Below, one piece after another: positions 1-6,771 of a stretch of DNA of 14,194 nucleotides. How positions within the stretch are numbered: position 1 is the first letter of the stretch; every line of letters starts with the position of its first letter. The notes beneath the pieces are model-generated. The model was given only the letters and a program-made list of their open reading frames with translations, was not told where the DNA came from and searched no databases. The position numbers were made by a program, and so were the translations under genes. Source of the DNA: BS150m-G50 sp964501185 [NCBI: uncultured Bacteroidia bacterium] (GTDB taxonomy: Bacteria > CAIWAD01 > BS150m-G50); the NCBI GenBank assembly GCA_964501185.1, contig CAZCRT010000024.1, forward strand, positions 32,656 through 46,849. The letters are read 5' to 3'.

Positions 1-796
1 AAGCCACGAAGATCAGCAGCCGCAGCACCTCGAAGTAATCTCCGGTCTGAAAGCGAATAGTGTGGGGATCGATCAACTCAGCGCCGGGGTAGAAGGATTG
101 TTTGTAGGCCTCTTTCTGGGTTGTATACCGTATCTCAACCTGAAACGAAGATGGCATATCAGGTAGCAACTGCTCTCGGGGAACAGTCAGAGCTTCCCGA
201 ACCCCCTCCCTGATCTTCTCAACCGCCAGCAGCGGATGTATACTCACAGTTGAATCACCCATTCCTTCCTGTACTGCTACTACAGGTAATGACGGTTGCA
301 GTTGCTGCGCCTCCTCGCAGATAGCCCTGTCTCCGGAAAGAAACATGACCGGCACCTTCAGTCTGGCAGCTTCAAGTGCGTAGATGTGGTACTCTCCCAC
401 CGGTTGCCCGTTAAGACGCAATTCTGCCAGTCTGGGAACCAGAGTGTGAGCCAGAGGGCTGCCGGAACTACCTGCCCGGGAATGATAGCCGATCATCAGG
501 ACAGCATGGAACGATTCGTCCAACTCCTGGACCATAGCCTGCGGGTGCTCACTCCAGCCCCGTACAATTCTGGCCTCCCGGGGAAGTTGTGAAGCGATAA
601 TATTCCTGGCGCTGTCATGGGCGTCCTTGACCAGGATTTCTGTTGCACCTGCTGCCAGGGCACCTTCACAGGCGGCAGCCACTTCACGGGTCATCTGCTC
701 GCAGGCTTCGTTCCAGCCCGTTTTACCTTCTTCCGTCTCATCCCAGTGGGTAACACCGGTGATACCTTCGATATCGGCGCTTATATAGATCTTCAT
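1..796 (-). CDS. dppA: M55 family D-aminopeptidase (DppA-like), 3' end cut by window edge
   Basis: Zinc-dependent D-aminopeptidase of peptidase family M55, which releases N-terminal D-amino acids from short peptides in the cytoplasm. I translated the minus strand from ATG 796: it opens MKIYISADIEGITGVTHW and stays open to the window edge (265 codons), close to the usual family length of about 270, so only a few residues are missing. The family's metal ligands and catalytic His line up with those I recall for Bacillus subtilis DppA: D8, E10 (DIEG), H60 (VKDAHD), H105 (IGYHS), H117 and E135 (PVGEY). There is no signal peptide. A strong Shine-Dalgarno GGAGGAGA (798-805) supports the start. The gene follows the amidotransferase-fold gene after 231 bp that hold an inverted repeat, so it may have its own promoter. 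The physiological substrate is unknown; recycling of D-Ala-containing wall peptides is inference. Confidence 0.9.
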   Translation of the reverse strand, partial: MKIYISADIEGITGVTHWDETEEGKTGWNEACEQMTREVAAACEGALAAGATEILVKDAHDSARNIIASQLPREARIVRGWSEHPQAMVQELDESFHAVLMIGYHSRAGSSGSPLAHTLVPRLAELRLNGQPVGEYHIYALEAARLKVPVMFLSGDRAICEEAQQLQPSLPVVAVQEGMGDSTVSIHPLLAVEKIREGVREALTVPREQLLPDMPSSFQVEIRYTTQKEAYKQSFYPGAELIDPHTIRFQTGDYFEVLRLLIFVA

Positions 797-810
797 TTCT
801 CCTCCAATTT

Positions 811-1012
811 AAAACTCACACGGAGAACAGGGGGAAGAGAGAGCCACTGAGAAGAGAAGAAGAATAACTCATGGTTGAGTATCAGCGCTTTCAGGCAATA
901 CCGGGAGAGTCTAGCGATACTAATTACGAAAACTGGGGAAACAGTTTTGTTCTTCGTTTTTAACCAACTCTCCTTCTTCTCAGTGCCTTTGTTTTTACTC
1001 TGTGTGAGTTTT
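811..1012. repeat. MITE-like imperfect inverted repeat, about 200 bp
   Basis: The gap between two minus-strand genes is mostly one palindromic element. Its outer ends are a perfect 11-bp inverted repeat, AAAACTCACAC at 811-821 and GTGTGAGTTTT at 1002-1012. A second, nested perfect 11-bp pair follows, CACTGAGAAGA at 845-855 and TCTTCTCAGTG at 975-985. Both arms are purine-rich on one strand (GGAGAACAGGGGGAAG and similar). The centre (about 863-962) encodes nothing recognisable. The structure fits a non-autonomous miniature element or a REP-type intergenic repeat; I see no transposase and no clear target duplication. The transcript could fold into a long hairpin between the two genes. Confidence 0.6.
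929..948. terminator. weak AT-rich hairpin inside the inverted repeat
   Basis: AAAACTG (929-935) and CAGTTTT (942-948) form a 7-bp stem with a 6-nt loop. On the plus strand a T-rich stretch (GTTCTTCGTTTTT) follows; on the minus strand, the direction of the flanking genes, there is no clean U-tract after the stem. It could slow transcription leaving the amidotransferase-fold gene, but it is a poor terminator and may simply be part of the mobile-looking repeat. Confidence 0.2.
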
Positions 1013-1027
1013 CTGTAAGTTCTCGAA

Positions 1028-2266
1028 TTACCGCACCAGCAACATCCGGTGGTGAATTGTCTCCCTGTTCAGTGTAACTCTGAGGATATATAATCCTGAC
1101 GCCACCTTTGTGCCGCTGCTGCCCTGGCCGTTCCAACTGCAACTACCCTCACCCTGGCCGGTTTGACCGTGATACAATTCCACTACCTTACGGCCCAGGA
1201 TGTCATGTATCACAATACGCAGTTCGCCGCTCTGCTCGCTCTCCCAGGCGATAGTTGTAGAACTGCTGAAAGGATTAGGAAAGTTTCTGACAGTGATTCC
1301 GCACAACAACCCCTCTCCGGCTGGTTCAAGGGAGAAACCACTCCGCAATCTCACTTCGCCAACTGCAGGGAGTACTACCAGCATGTCTGATGCGACCTGC
1401 CCCCAGATGCCACTGCTGGTATCTGCCGGCAGGCTTGTTACAGCGTGATACAACGGTTGAGCCCATATATCACGCCCGGTGCGAAACCAGAGCTGCGGTG
1501 GCTCAGGAGTGGCACCGGAAGGCCCACTGCCCCGATAGGCGTAGATGTCGGCACCATCAGTTAACAGAAAATTCCGGTCACCACTGAGCTGCCGCATCAG
1601 GTAAAGGGCCTGTTGAATTCCGAGTTGCAGATTGCCACCCTGCTCTTCTATGTTCTTCAGTATCCAGAAAAAATAAAGCTCTGAATCAACTACCTGCGCC
1701 CACCCCTCAGCTGTTGTCCAATCCTCCTCGATCCAGGTCTGTGGCGGGTACAATTGTAACCACTCCTCTCCCAGCAACTCGCGCAGGGCAGCTTTGTTAA
1801 GGGTTCCGTTGTGGATAAAGGCCAGATCGGCACCGGCCCGCCGTTCGATGAATGGATGCGGATTGGGAATACCGGTCGCTCCTGATGAGGCTGAACGCAT
1901 GTGTGCCAGCAACTGTTGAACCTGAAAGTCACTGTTTTCAACAATGACAGTTTCCAGCGAATCATAAAGCGCATCACCGTATGCGGGACCGGAGCCGCGC
2001 CATACCTGTGTTAATGGTAACTCACCGGGATTGGCAGCGCTGTAGGCAGACAGGCCCCAACCGGAATCGTTACACCAGGGCCAGTTATCACCGGAGCCCC
2101 CCTGCAACTGCATATGAGCCAGCTGTTCCGCTGCAGCTTCAGAAATGATATCCTCTGAGCCCACTGTGTTTCCACCAACCGGATTAAATCCCCAGAGAGT
2201 GCATCCACCCGCATAGTCTGCTGCGAACATTAACACCAGCCAGATCAACTGTAAACGCTCTTTCAT
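1028..2266 (-). CDS. Secreted class II glutamine-amidotransferase-fold (Ntn hydrolase) protein with sorting domain
   Basis: 412 residues from ATG 2266 (a TTG three bases upstream is possible but gives worse spacing to GTGAGA). Residues 1-21 are a signal peptide (hydrophobic LIWLVLMFAADYAGG) ending right before C22 in CTLWGFNP. The rest matches the YafJ-type class II amidotransferase fold, in which an N-terminal Cys is the nucleophile: R124 (AHMRSASSG), NPHPF at 135-139, HNG at 152-154 and the DSE motif at 194-196. Residues about 325-412 are a T9SS-type sorting domain (NFPNPFSSSTTI, ILGRKVVEL, ASGLYILRV, MLLVR). The natural reaction is unknown: members hydrolyse glutamine or other amides, or act as N-terminal-nucleophile amidases. 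AGGC also resembles a lipobox, so C22 could instead be lipidated. It starts 15 bp after the FAD oxidoreductase stop and is probably co-transcribed with it. Confidence 0.8.
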   Translation of the reverse strand: MKERLQLIWLVLMFAADYAGGCTLWGFNPVGGNTVGSEDIISEAAAEQLAHMQLQGGSGDNWPWCNDSGWGLSAYSAANPGELPLTQVWRGSGPAYGDALYDSLETVIVENSDFQVQQLLAHMRSASSGATGIPNPHPFIERRAGADLAFIHNGTLNKAALRELLGEEWLQLYPPQTWIEEDWTTAEGWAQVVDSELYFFWILKNIEEQGGNLQLGIQQALYLMRQLSGDRNFLLTDGADIYAYRGSGPSGATPEPPQLWFRTGRDIWAQPLYHAVTSLPADTSSGIWGQVASDMLVVLPAVGEVRLRSGFSLEPAGEGLLCGITVRNFPNPFSSSTTIAWESEQSGELRIVIHDILGRKVVELYHGQTGQGEGSCSWNGQGSSGTKVASGLYILRVTLNRETIHHRMLLVR

Positions 2267-2281
2267 CAATGTCTCACGTTG

Positions 2282-3406
2282 CTATAGTATCTCCGCAATC
2301 ATCTCAGCTACATATTTTCCCAGCGCAGGTGATGCGGTCACACCGGGTGATTCGATTCCTATCAGGTTGATAAGGCCGGGCATTCCCCGATCAACTTCAT
2401 GACAGACAATATAATCCCGCATCGGCTCACCCCGCCCCTGCACTTTCGGATGAATTCCGGCAGTGTCAGGCTGCAGGTCCTCCAATTCAAGGAAGGGCAG
2501 GAAAGGCTGAACGGCCTGATGGACTGTTGTGCGAATCCGGTCATCAACACTGTATTCGATTTCATCAACCCAGACGTCACATGGCCCCAGACGCATGCCA
2601 CCCCCGGTATCCGGACAGGTGTGAATACCCACCGATCCAGGTTGTGGCGGAACAGGGTAAATCAGGCTGCGAGTGAGTGTTTCCTTTCCGTTACCAATAC
2701 GGAAGTACATCCCCTTGCAATAGTTGATACGATAACCGGCAGCATCCTGGTCTATCCCGGCGCTGGAGGCAATATTGCCTGAGTTCAACCCGCCACTGTT
2801 CACAACCACCCGGCTTTCAAACTGATATGCTTCACCTGCTGTATCACGTACATGCAGAATCCAGCGGTCTGCTTCACAGGCAAGCTGTTGCACTTCCACG
2901 TTGTAAGCTATCTCGGCACCCTGCTGCCCTGCACCGGTTTCGTAGAATTTCATCAGCTGATGTGTATCAACAACACCGGAGGAAGGACAGAGTAGTGCTG
3001 CACGCGCATTTACAGCCGGTTCCAGTTGCCGGATTCGATCCTGTCCAATCAACTCCAGGCGTTCTGCACCGTTTGCCTCACCCCCCTCTTTCAAACCGGC
3101 CAGCTGCTGCTCTTCCTCTTCTGTTACCGCCACAATCAGCTTGCCACAGGGTAGACAGGGGATCTGGTGCTGTTCGCAGAGCCGGTAGAGCATTCTATTG
3201 CCTTCAATACAGAAACGCCCTTTCAGCGATCCGGCAGGATAGTAGATTCCAGCATGTATCACCTCGCTGTTGCGGCTGCTTGTCTCACGGCCGAAGGACT
3301 CATGACGCTCCAGCAGCAGCACCTGACGCCCGGTGCGGGCTATCTGCCAGGCAGCGGCCAGACCGACAATACCGGCGCCAATGACTGTAACTTCTACTCT
3401 ATCCAT
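2282..3406 (-). CDS. FAD-dependent oxidoreductase, L-2-hydroxyglutarate oxidase (LhgO/L2HGDH)-like
   Basis: 374-residue DAO-superfamily flavoprotein. The N-terminal FAD-binding Rossmann motif is VIGAGIVGLA (8-17) with the ribose-binding acidic residue E33 in LLLERH. The block TSSRNSEVIHAGIYYP (42-57) is the family signature that in L-2-hydroxyglutarate dehydrogenases reads TSxHNSGVIHxGIYY; here His is replaced by Arg and Gly by Glu, so the substrate may be another 2-hydroxy acid or an amine. The C-terminal GIESPGVTASPALGKYVAEMI closes the FAD site. No signal peptide or membrane helix is visible; family members are often peripheral membrane enzymes passing electrons to quinones. I chose ATG 3406 (MDRVEV) over an upstream TTG at 3427, because it puts the nucleotide-binding strand at the usual position. 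The tag-type stop lies 15 bp before the next gene. Confidence 0.85.
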   Translation of the reverse strand: MDRVEVTVIGAGIVGLAAAWQIARTGRQVLLLERHESFGRETSSRNSEVIHAGIYYPAGSLKGRFCIEGNRMLYRLCEQHQIPCLPCGKLIVAVTEEEEQQLAGLKEGGEANGAERLELIGQDRIRQLEPAVNARAALLCPSSGVVDTHQLMKFYETGAGQQGAEIAYNVEVQQLACEADRWILHVRDTAGEAYQFESRVVVNSGGLNSGNIASSAGIDQDAAGYRINYCKGMYFRIGNGKETLTRSLIYPVPPQPGSVGIHTCPDTGGGMRLGPCDVWVDEIEYSVDDRIRTTVHQAVQPFLPFLELEDLQPDTAGIHPKVQGRGEPMRDYIVCHEVDRGMPGLINLIGIESPGVTASPALGKYVAEMIAEIL

Positions 3407-3550
3407 GACTGTCTTTCTGTGAAACAAATACTATAAAACACAGGAAGGACTCAACAGGAAGGCTACAATACACCACCTGGAATATGAGAAGCTGTTCTGA
3501 TCGCGGGCACTCAGTAAATACAGCTCATATGGCACACCGGTGCAGCTCTG

Positions 3551-4390
3551 TCAGGCAACCAGGAACAAGGGCTTATCAGATTCTCGAATCAGCCAGCGGC
3601 TCATGTCACCCAGCCTGAAATCAAGCAGTCCACGTCGCGAGTGTGTACCGGCTACCACTTCATCCACTTCAGCCAGGAACTTCTGAGATACTGCTTCAAT
3701 AACGCTTTTTGAGGTCCATTCCCGCTGCACATCCTTGAATCCATGCGCCTGAAGCAACTCTTCTGCTTTGTTCAGATAATGAGTCCCAACCTCCCATTCC
3801 ATGTCAGCCGCCAACAGAATAATGTGTGTGTCGGCAGGATCCATCAACTGAGCATAACGCTGCAACGCGCGTGCGGCTGAAAGACTGCCATTGTAGGTAA
3901 TCAGAGCTTTCCGGTTCTCAGTGATCGGCTTCCAGCCAGCAGGGAAAGCATAAATTGGTGTGGCGGTGTGATCCAGTATCTTCTCCAGAGAATCACCGGG
4001 ACGATCACTTGTTTCAAAGTGGAAATGTGTCTCCTGCCCCAGACAGAGAAGATCGAAATGTTGTGCGCAACCGAGAATCAGTTCACTCGGAACTCCCTGG
4101 TACTCCCCTTCACGATGTTCAATCCCGTTCTGGTCGCACTGTTTTTTGAAATCAGCGAGCAGCTTTCCGATACGAGTCTGCGCATCGAGTTCCTGAGCGT
4201 CTTTCAGTGTTTCGGCGAAGTGTGCGGCTCCCGGAGGAACAGGTCCAATCGCCTTGCGAATACCGGGCATGTCCAGAATAACCATAGCTGTGAGTTCAGC
4301 GTTATGGCGTTGCGCCAGAATGATTGCGTTGTCCAGGGCGGCCTGACAGAATGGTGATGGATCGAGAGGAACCAGAATTCGCTTGATCAT
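3551..4390 (-). CDS. Tandem-domain universal stress protein (UspA family)
   Basis: 279 residues with two Usp domains fused head to tail, about 1-150 (MIKRILVPLDPSPFCQAALDNA) and 161-279 (KALITYNGSLSAARALQRYA...). Cytoplasmic; family members respond to starvation and oxidative or energy stress, some by binding ATP. The ATP motif G-2X-G-9X-G(S/T) is degenerate in both halves: the second has G248, S251, G261 and D262, the first G118, T121, G132 and D133. Nucleotide binding is therefore doubtful. Start ATG 4390 has a TGAGGT Shine-Dalgarno just upstream. The gene ends with a plain TGA right after the standard family end (PLFLVA), which shows that UGA is used as a stop in this genome. It follows the small membrane-protein gene at 59 bp (counting the alternative-frame stop) and precedes the FAD oxidoreductase by 144 bp. 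Confidence 0.9.
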   Translation of the reverse strand: MIKRILVPLDPSPFCQAALDNAIILAQRHNAELTAMVILDMPGIRKAIGPVPPGAAHFAETLKDAQELDAQTRIGKLLADFKKQCDQNGIEHREGEYQGVPSELILGCAQHFDLLCLGQETHFHFETSDRPGDSLEKILDHTATPIYAFPAGWKPITENRKALITYNGSLSAARALQRYAQLMDPADTHIILLAADMEWEVGTHYLNKAEELLQAHGFKDVQREWTSKSVIEAVSQKFLAEVDEVVAGTHSRRGLLDFRLGDMSRWLIRESDKPLFLVA

Positions 4391-4436
4391 TTTAACCTCA
4401 CAATAGTAATCATTTCGAGCAGCCAGTCATTCACAT

Positions 4437-4760
4437 TCAGTTCAGAATCTCACAGGTGTACGGTGGCCATTGCACTGACAATCCAGACCACTGCCAGCAA
4501 TAATGAAAGAGTACTGTTAACGAGTGGTAACCGCTGACTTTCCCAGTGCCGTACGGAGCTGCCAGGAAGTGCCCGAGTGCAATTCCTGCCAGTCCCAATC
4601 CCAGGCCACAGAGCAGAGCCGAACACCATTCAACTGAAACAGCCCGCATCCAGGAACCAAGGGACACTTCAAGCAATCCCCAGAGCGAGGCCAGTAACAG
4701 AACTGTCAGCACGGTTGGAACTGAAATCCGGGCTCGATTCTTCACTCTGGCAAGTCTCAT
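4437..4760 (-). CDS. Small integral membrane protein, probably frameshifted
   Basis: The straight reading from ATG 4760 is 107 residues. A positively charged N-terminus (MRLARVKNRAR) is followed by two hydrophobic helices, about 16-38 (VLTVLLLASLWGLLEVSLGSW) and 45-66 (CSALLCGLGLGLAGIALG). After that the frame turns into an unlikely tail rich in Trp, Tyr and Cys. Reading the -1 frame from the GGG at about 4572-4574 gives ALPGSSVRHWESQRLPLVN followed by a third clean helix STLSLLLAVVWIVSAMATVHL and a TGA at 4452-4450, for 103 residues in all. I infer a one-base deletion or an undercounted G in the assembly. AGGTGA nine bases upstream of 4760 is a usable ribosome site. I cannot assign a function; the LWGLLEVSLGSWM segment resembles N-termini of larger multi-helix proteins I recall only vaguely, so it may be a truncated remnant. 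Confidence 0.55.
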   Translation of the reverse strand: MRLARVKNRARISVPTVLTVLLLASLWGLLEVSLGSWMRAVSVEWCSALLCGLGLGLAGIALGHFLAAPYGTGKVSGYHSLTVLFHYCWQWSGLSVQWPPYTCEILN

Positions 4761-4860
4761 CTCTTCTCATCACCTGCTTTGGTCCACACACCCTGCTCCT
4801 GTCATCCTGAAACAATTTCCCTGTCAGACAGCAATCATGCAAGCACCACCTTGAGAATTC

Positions 4861-4909
4861 CCGGAAGCAGGAGATAGTGCTCCCGTTTATGATCAGAGCT
4901 ATCTTCCGG
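4861..4909. repeat. Inverted repeat spanning the ygiQ stop codon
   Basis: CCGGAAG at 4861-4867 pairs with CTTCCGG at 4903-4909, and the inner ATAG (4874-4877) can pair with CTAT (4899-4902). The right arm overlaps the ygiQ stop and last codons. In the minus-strand transcript this gives a stem closing a loop of about 20-35 nt, without a U-tract. It may protect or process the mRNA end, or be chance. Confidence 0.25.
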
Positions 4910-6737
4910 TCAACAATTCTTCAGCCAGTTCCGGCAGTTTTAACCGCTGCAGCCTTTCCCTGATCCACCGGCGGTTCTCAGACCGATACCAGAAGAAATA
5001 ACGGCGTTGCTTCTCTTTCTCTTCGCGAGTGCGGGGTGTCATCACCGGTTCTTCGGTTTCCGGATGAAGCCCGGAGTAATAGATAGCTGTTGCCAGGGTC
5101 ATGGGGGTTGGAGTAAAATCCTGAATCTGTTCCAGCCTGTAGCCCAGCTGCTTTGTTCGCAACGCCAGCCGTGCCATCTCAGCCTCACCACTACCGGGAA
5201 GGCTTGAAATGAAGTAGGGAATCAGCTGCAGTTGTAAACCGGCTTCCCGGGCGGCTTCATCGAAGTACTTTTTAAACTTGACGAAGTAATCGAAAGATGG
5301 TTTGCGCACCAGTTCGAGCGGTAGAGCTTCACTGTGTTCCGGAGCGACTTTCAGACGTCCGGAAACATGGTGTTTTACAACTTCCTCAAGATATTGGCGA
5401 CAGCTGCTGTCGCGAAGGTTCCCCTCCCTGTCCTGGAGCAGATCGTAGCGGATACCGCTTGATACCGCCGCCTGCTTCACGCCGGGATGTTGCCGGGCAG
5501 CCTGATAGACCTCCAGCAACGGTCTATGGTCCAGGTTGAGATTACTGCATACAACCGGGTCAGTGCAGGAGGGGCGGCTGCAACGTTCGCAGATAGCCAT
5601 GTTCTCACCCTGCATCCGGTACATATTTGCAGATGGGCCACCCAGATCGCTGATCTGCCCGCTGAAACCGGGCATGGCTGTTACCTGATCCAGCTCCCGC
5701 TTGATGGAAACCAGCGAACGGCTACTAACGAATTTCCCCTGGTGAGCAGCAATTGTGCAGAAACTGCAACCACCAAAACAGCCACGGTGCAGGGTTATGG
5801 AATCCCTGATCATTTCCCACGCTGGAATTGCACCACGGCGCCGGTAACGGGGATGAGGTAACCGGGTAAAGGGGAGATCGTAAATCGCATCCAGCGCGCT
5901 ACCTGTGATTGGAGGCAGCGGTGGATTTATCACCAGTTTGAGTTCACCGTTGTTCTGAACCAGTCTATCCGCCTGCAACAGGTTCATCTCTTTTTCCAGT
6001 TTCGCGAAATTGCGGGCGTAAAGGCGACGGTCACTCAGGCATTCTGCATGCGAGGCAAGTTCTGACGTCTGCCAGTGCTTGTTCTTTGGTAATGGTTCTT
6101 CAGCAGGAACTGTGAAAGCGGTCTGTGGAAGCGTTTTCAGTGAGGACCAGGGCACGCCCCGCTGCAGCAGTCCCAGCAGTTTACGCATCGGCTGCTCCGC
6201 CATGCCATAGAGCAGCAGATCCGCACCGCTGTCTACCATAACACCCGGCAGCAGACGATCTGACCAGTAATCATAATGTGTCACACGGCGCAGGGAGGCT
6301 TCTATTCCACCCAGCACCACCGGCACTTCCGGATAAATCTCCTTGAGGATTTTTGTATAGACAGTGACCGCGTAGTCGGGTCGGAATCCCGCATCTCCAC
6401 CCGGTGTGTAGGCATCATTGGCGCGTAACCGCTTACCGGCTGTATAATGATTGATCATGGAGTCCATGTTACCGGCGGTAACACCGAAGAAAAGACGGGG
6501 GGGGCCGAAACGGCGAAAGTCGCGCAGGTCATCCCGCCAGTTAGGTTGAGGCAGGATGACCACACGCAGACCACAATCTTCTATAACCCTGCCGATAACT
6601 GCCGCACCAAAAGCGGGGTGATCGACATAGGCATCCCCACTGACCAGAATAACATCAGGCTGTTCCCAGCCGCGCTGCTCCATCTCCCTGCGGCTGGTGG
6701 GCAGCCAGCTGGTCAACGGTATCTGTTCAGCAGGCAT
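4899..6737 (-). CDS. ygiQ: YgiQ family radical SAM protein
   Basis: 612 residues from ATG 6737, chosen because GAGGA lies five to six bases upstream; a TTG at 6758 would add seven residues. The N-terminal half is the conserved YgiQ domain (PLTSWLPTSRREMEQRGWEQ, VSGDAYVDHPAFG, FFGVTAGNMDSM). The radical SAM core holds the [4Fe-4S]-binding CxxxCxxC in HRGCFGGCSFC (C320, C324, C327), followed by SDLGGPSANMYRMQG and an extra cysteine cluster CERCSRPSC...VC (C383, C386, C391, C397) typical of the family. The C-terminal FFWYRSENRRWIRERL belongs to the family's end domain. It is shorter than Escherichia coli YgiQ (about 740 residues) but in the range of other bacterial members. Cytoplasmic; the reaction of YgiQ is not established. 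It lies 34 bp after the selenoprotein stop, so co-transcription is likely. Confidence 0.95.
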   Translation of the reverse strand: MPAEQIPLTSWLPTSRREMEQRGWEQPDVILVSGDAYVDHPAFGAAVIGRVIEDCGLRVVILPQPNWRDDLRDFRRFGPPRLFFGVTAGNMDSMINHYTAGKRLRANDAYTPGGDAGFRPDYAVTVYTKILKEIYPEVPVVLGGIEASLRRVTHYDYWSDRLLPGVMVDSGADLLLYGMAEQPMRKLLGLLQRGVPWSSLKTLPQTAFTVPAEEPLPKNKHWQTSELASHAECLSDRRLYARNFAKLEKEMNLLQADRLVQNNGELKLVINPPLPPITGSALDAIYDLPFTRLPHPRYRRRGAIPAWEMIRDSITLHRGCFGGCSFCTIAAHQGKFVSSRSLVSIKRELDQVTAMPGFSGQISDLGGPSANMYRMQGENMAICERCSRPSCTDPVVCSNLNLDHRPLLEVYQAARQHPGVKQAAVSSGIRYDLLQDREGNLRDSSCRQYLEEVVKHHVSGRLKVAPEHSEALPLELVRKPSFDYFVKFKKYFDEAAREAGLQLQLIPYFISSLPGSGEAEMARLALRTKQLGYRLEQIQDFTPTPMTLATAIYYSGLHPETEEPVMTPRTREEKEKQRRYFFWYRSENRRWIRERLQRLKLPELAEELLTGR

Positions 6738-6771
6738 GAAATCCTCTATTGATCCCAATTACTGCAGAAAA

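Noticed and set aside
2827-3384. 185-codon plus-strand open frame opposite the FAD oxidoreductase
   Set aside because: Low-complexity Arg/Pro/His-rich translation lying wholly antisense to a well-supported gene.
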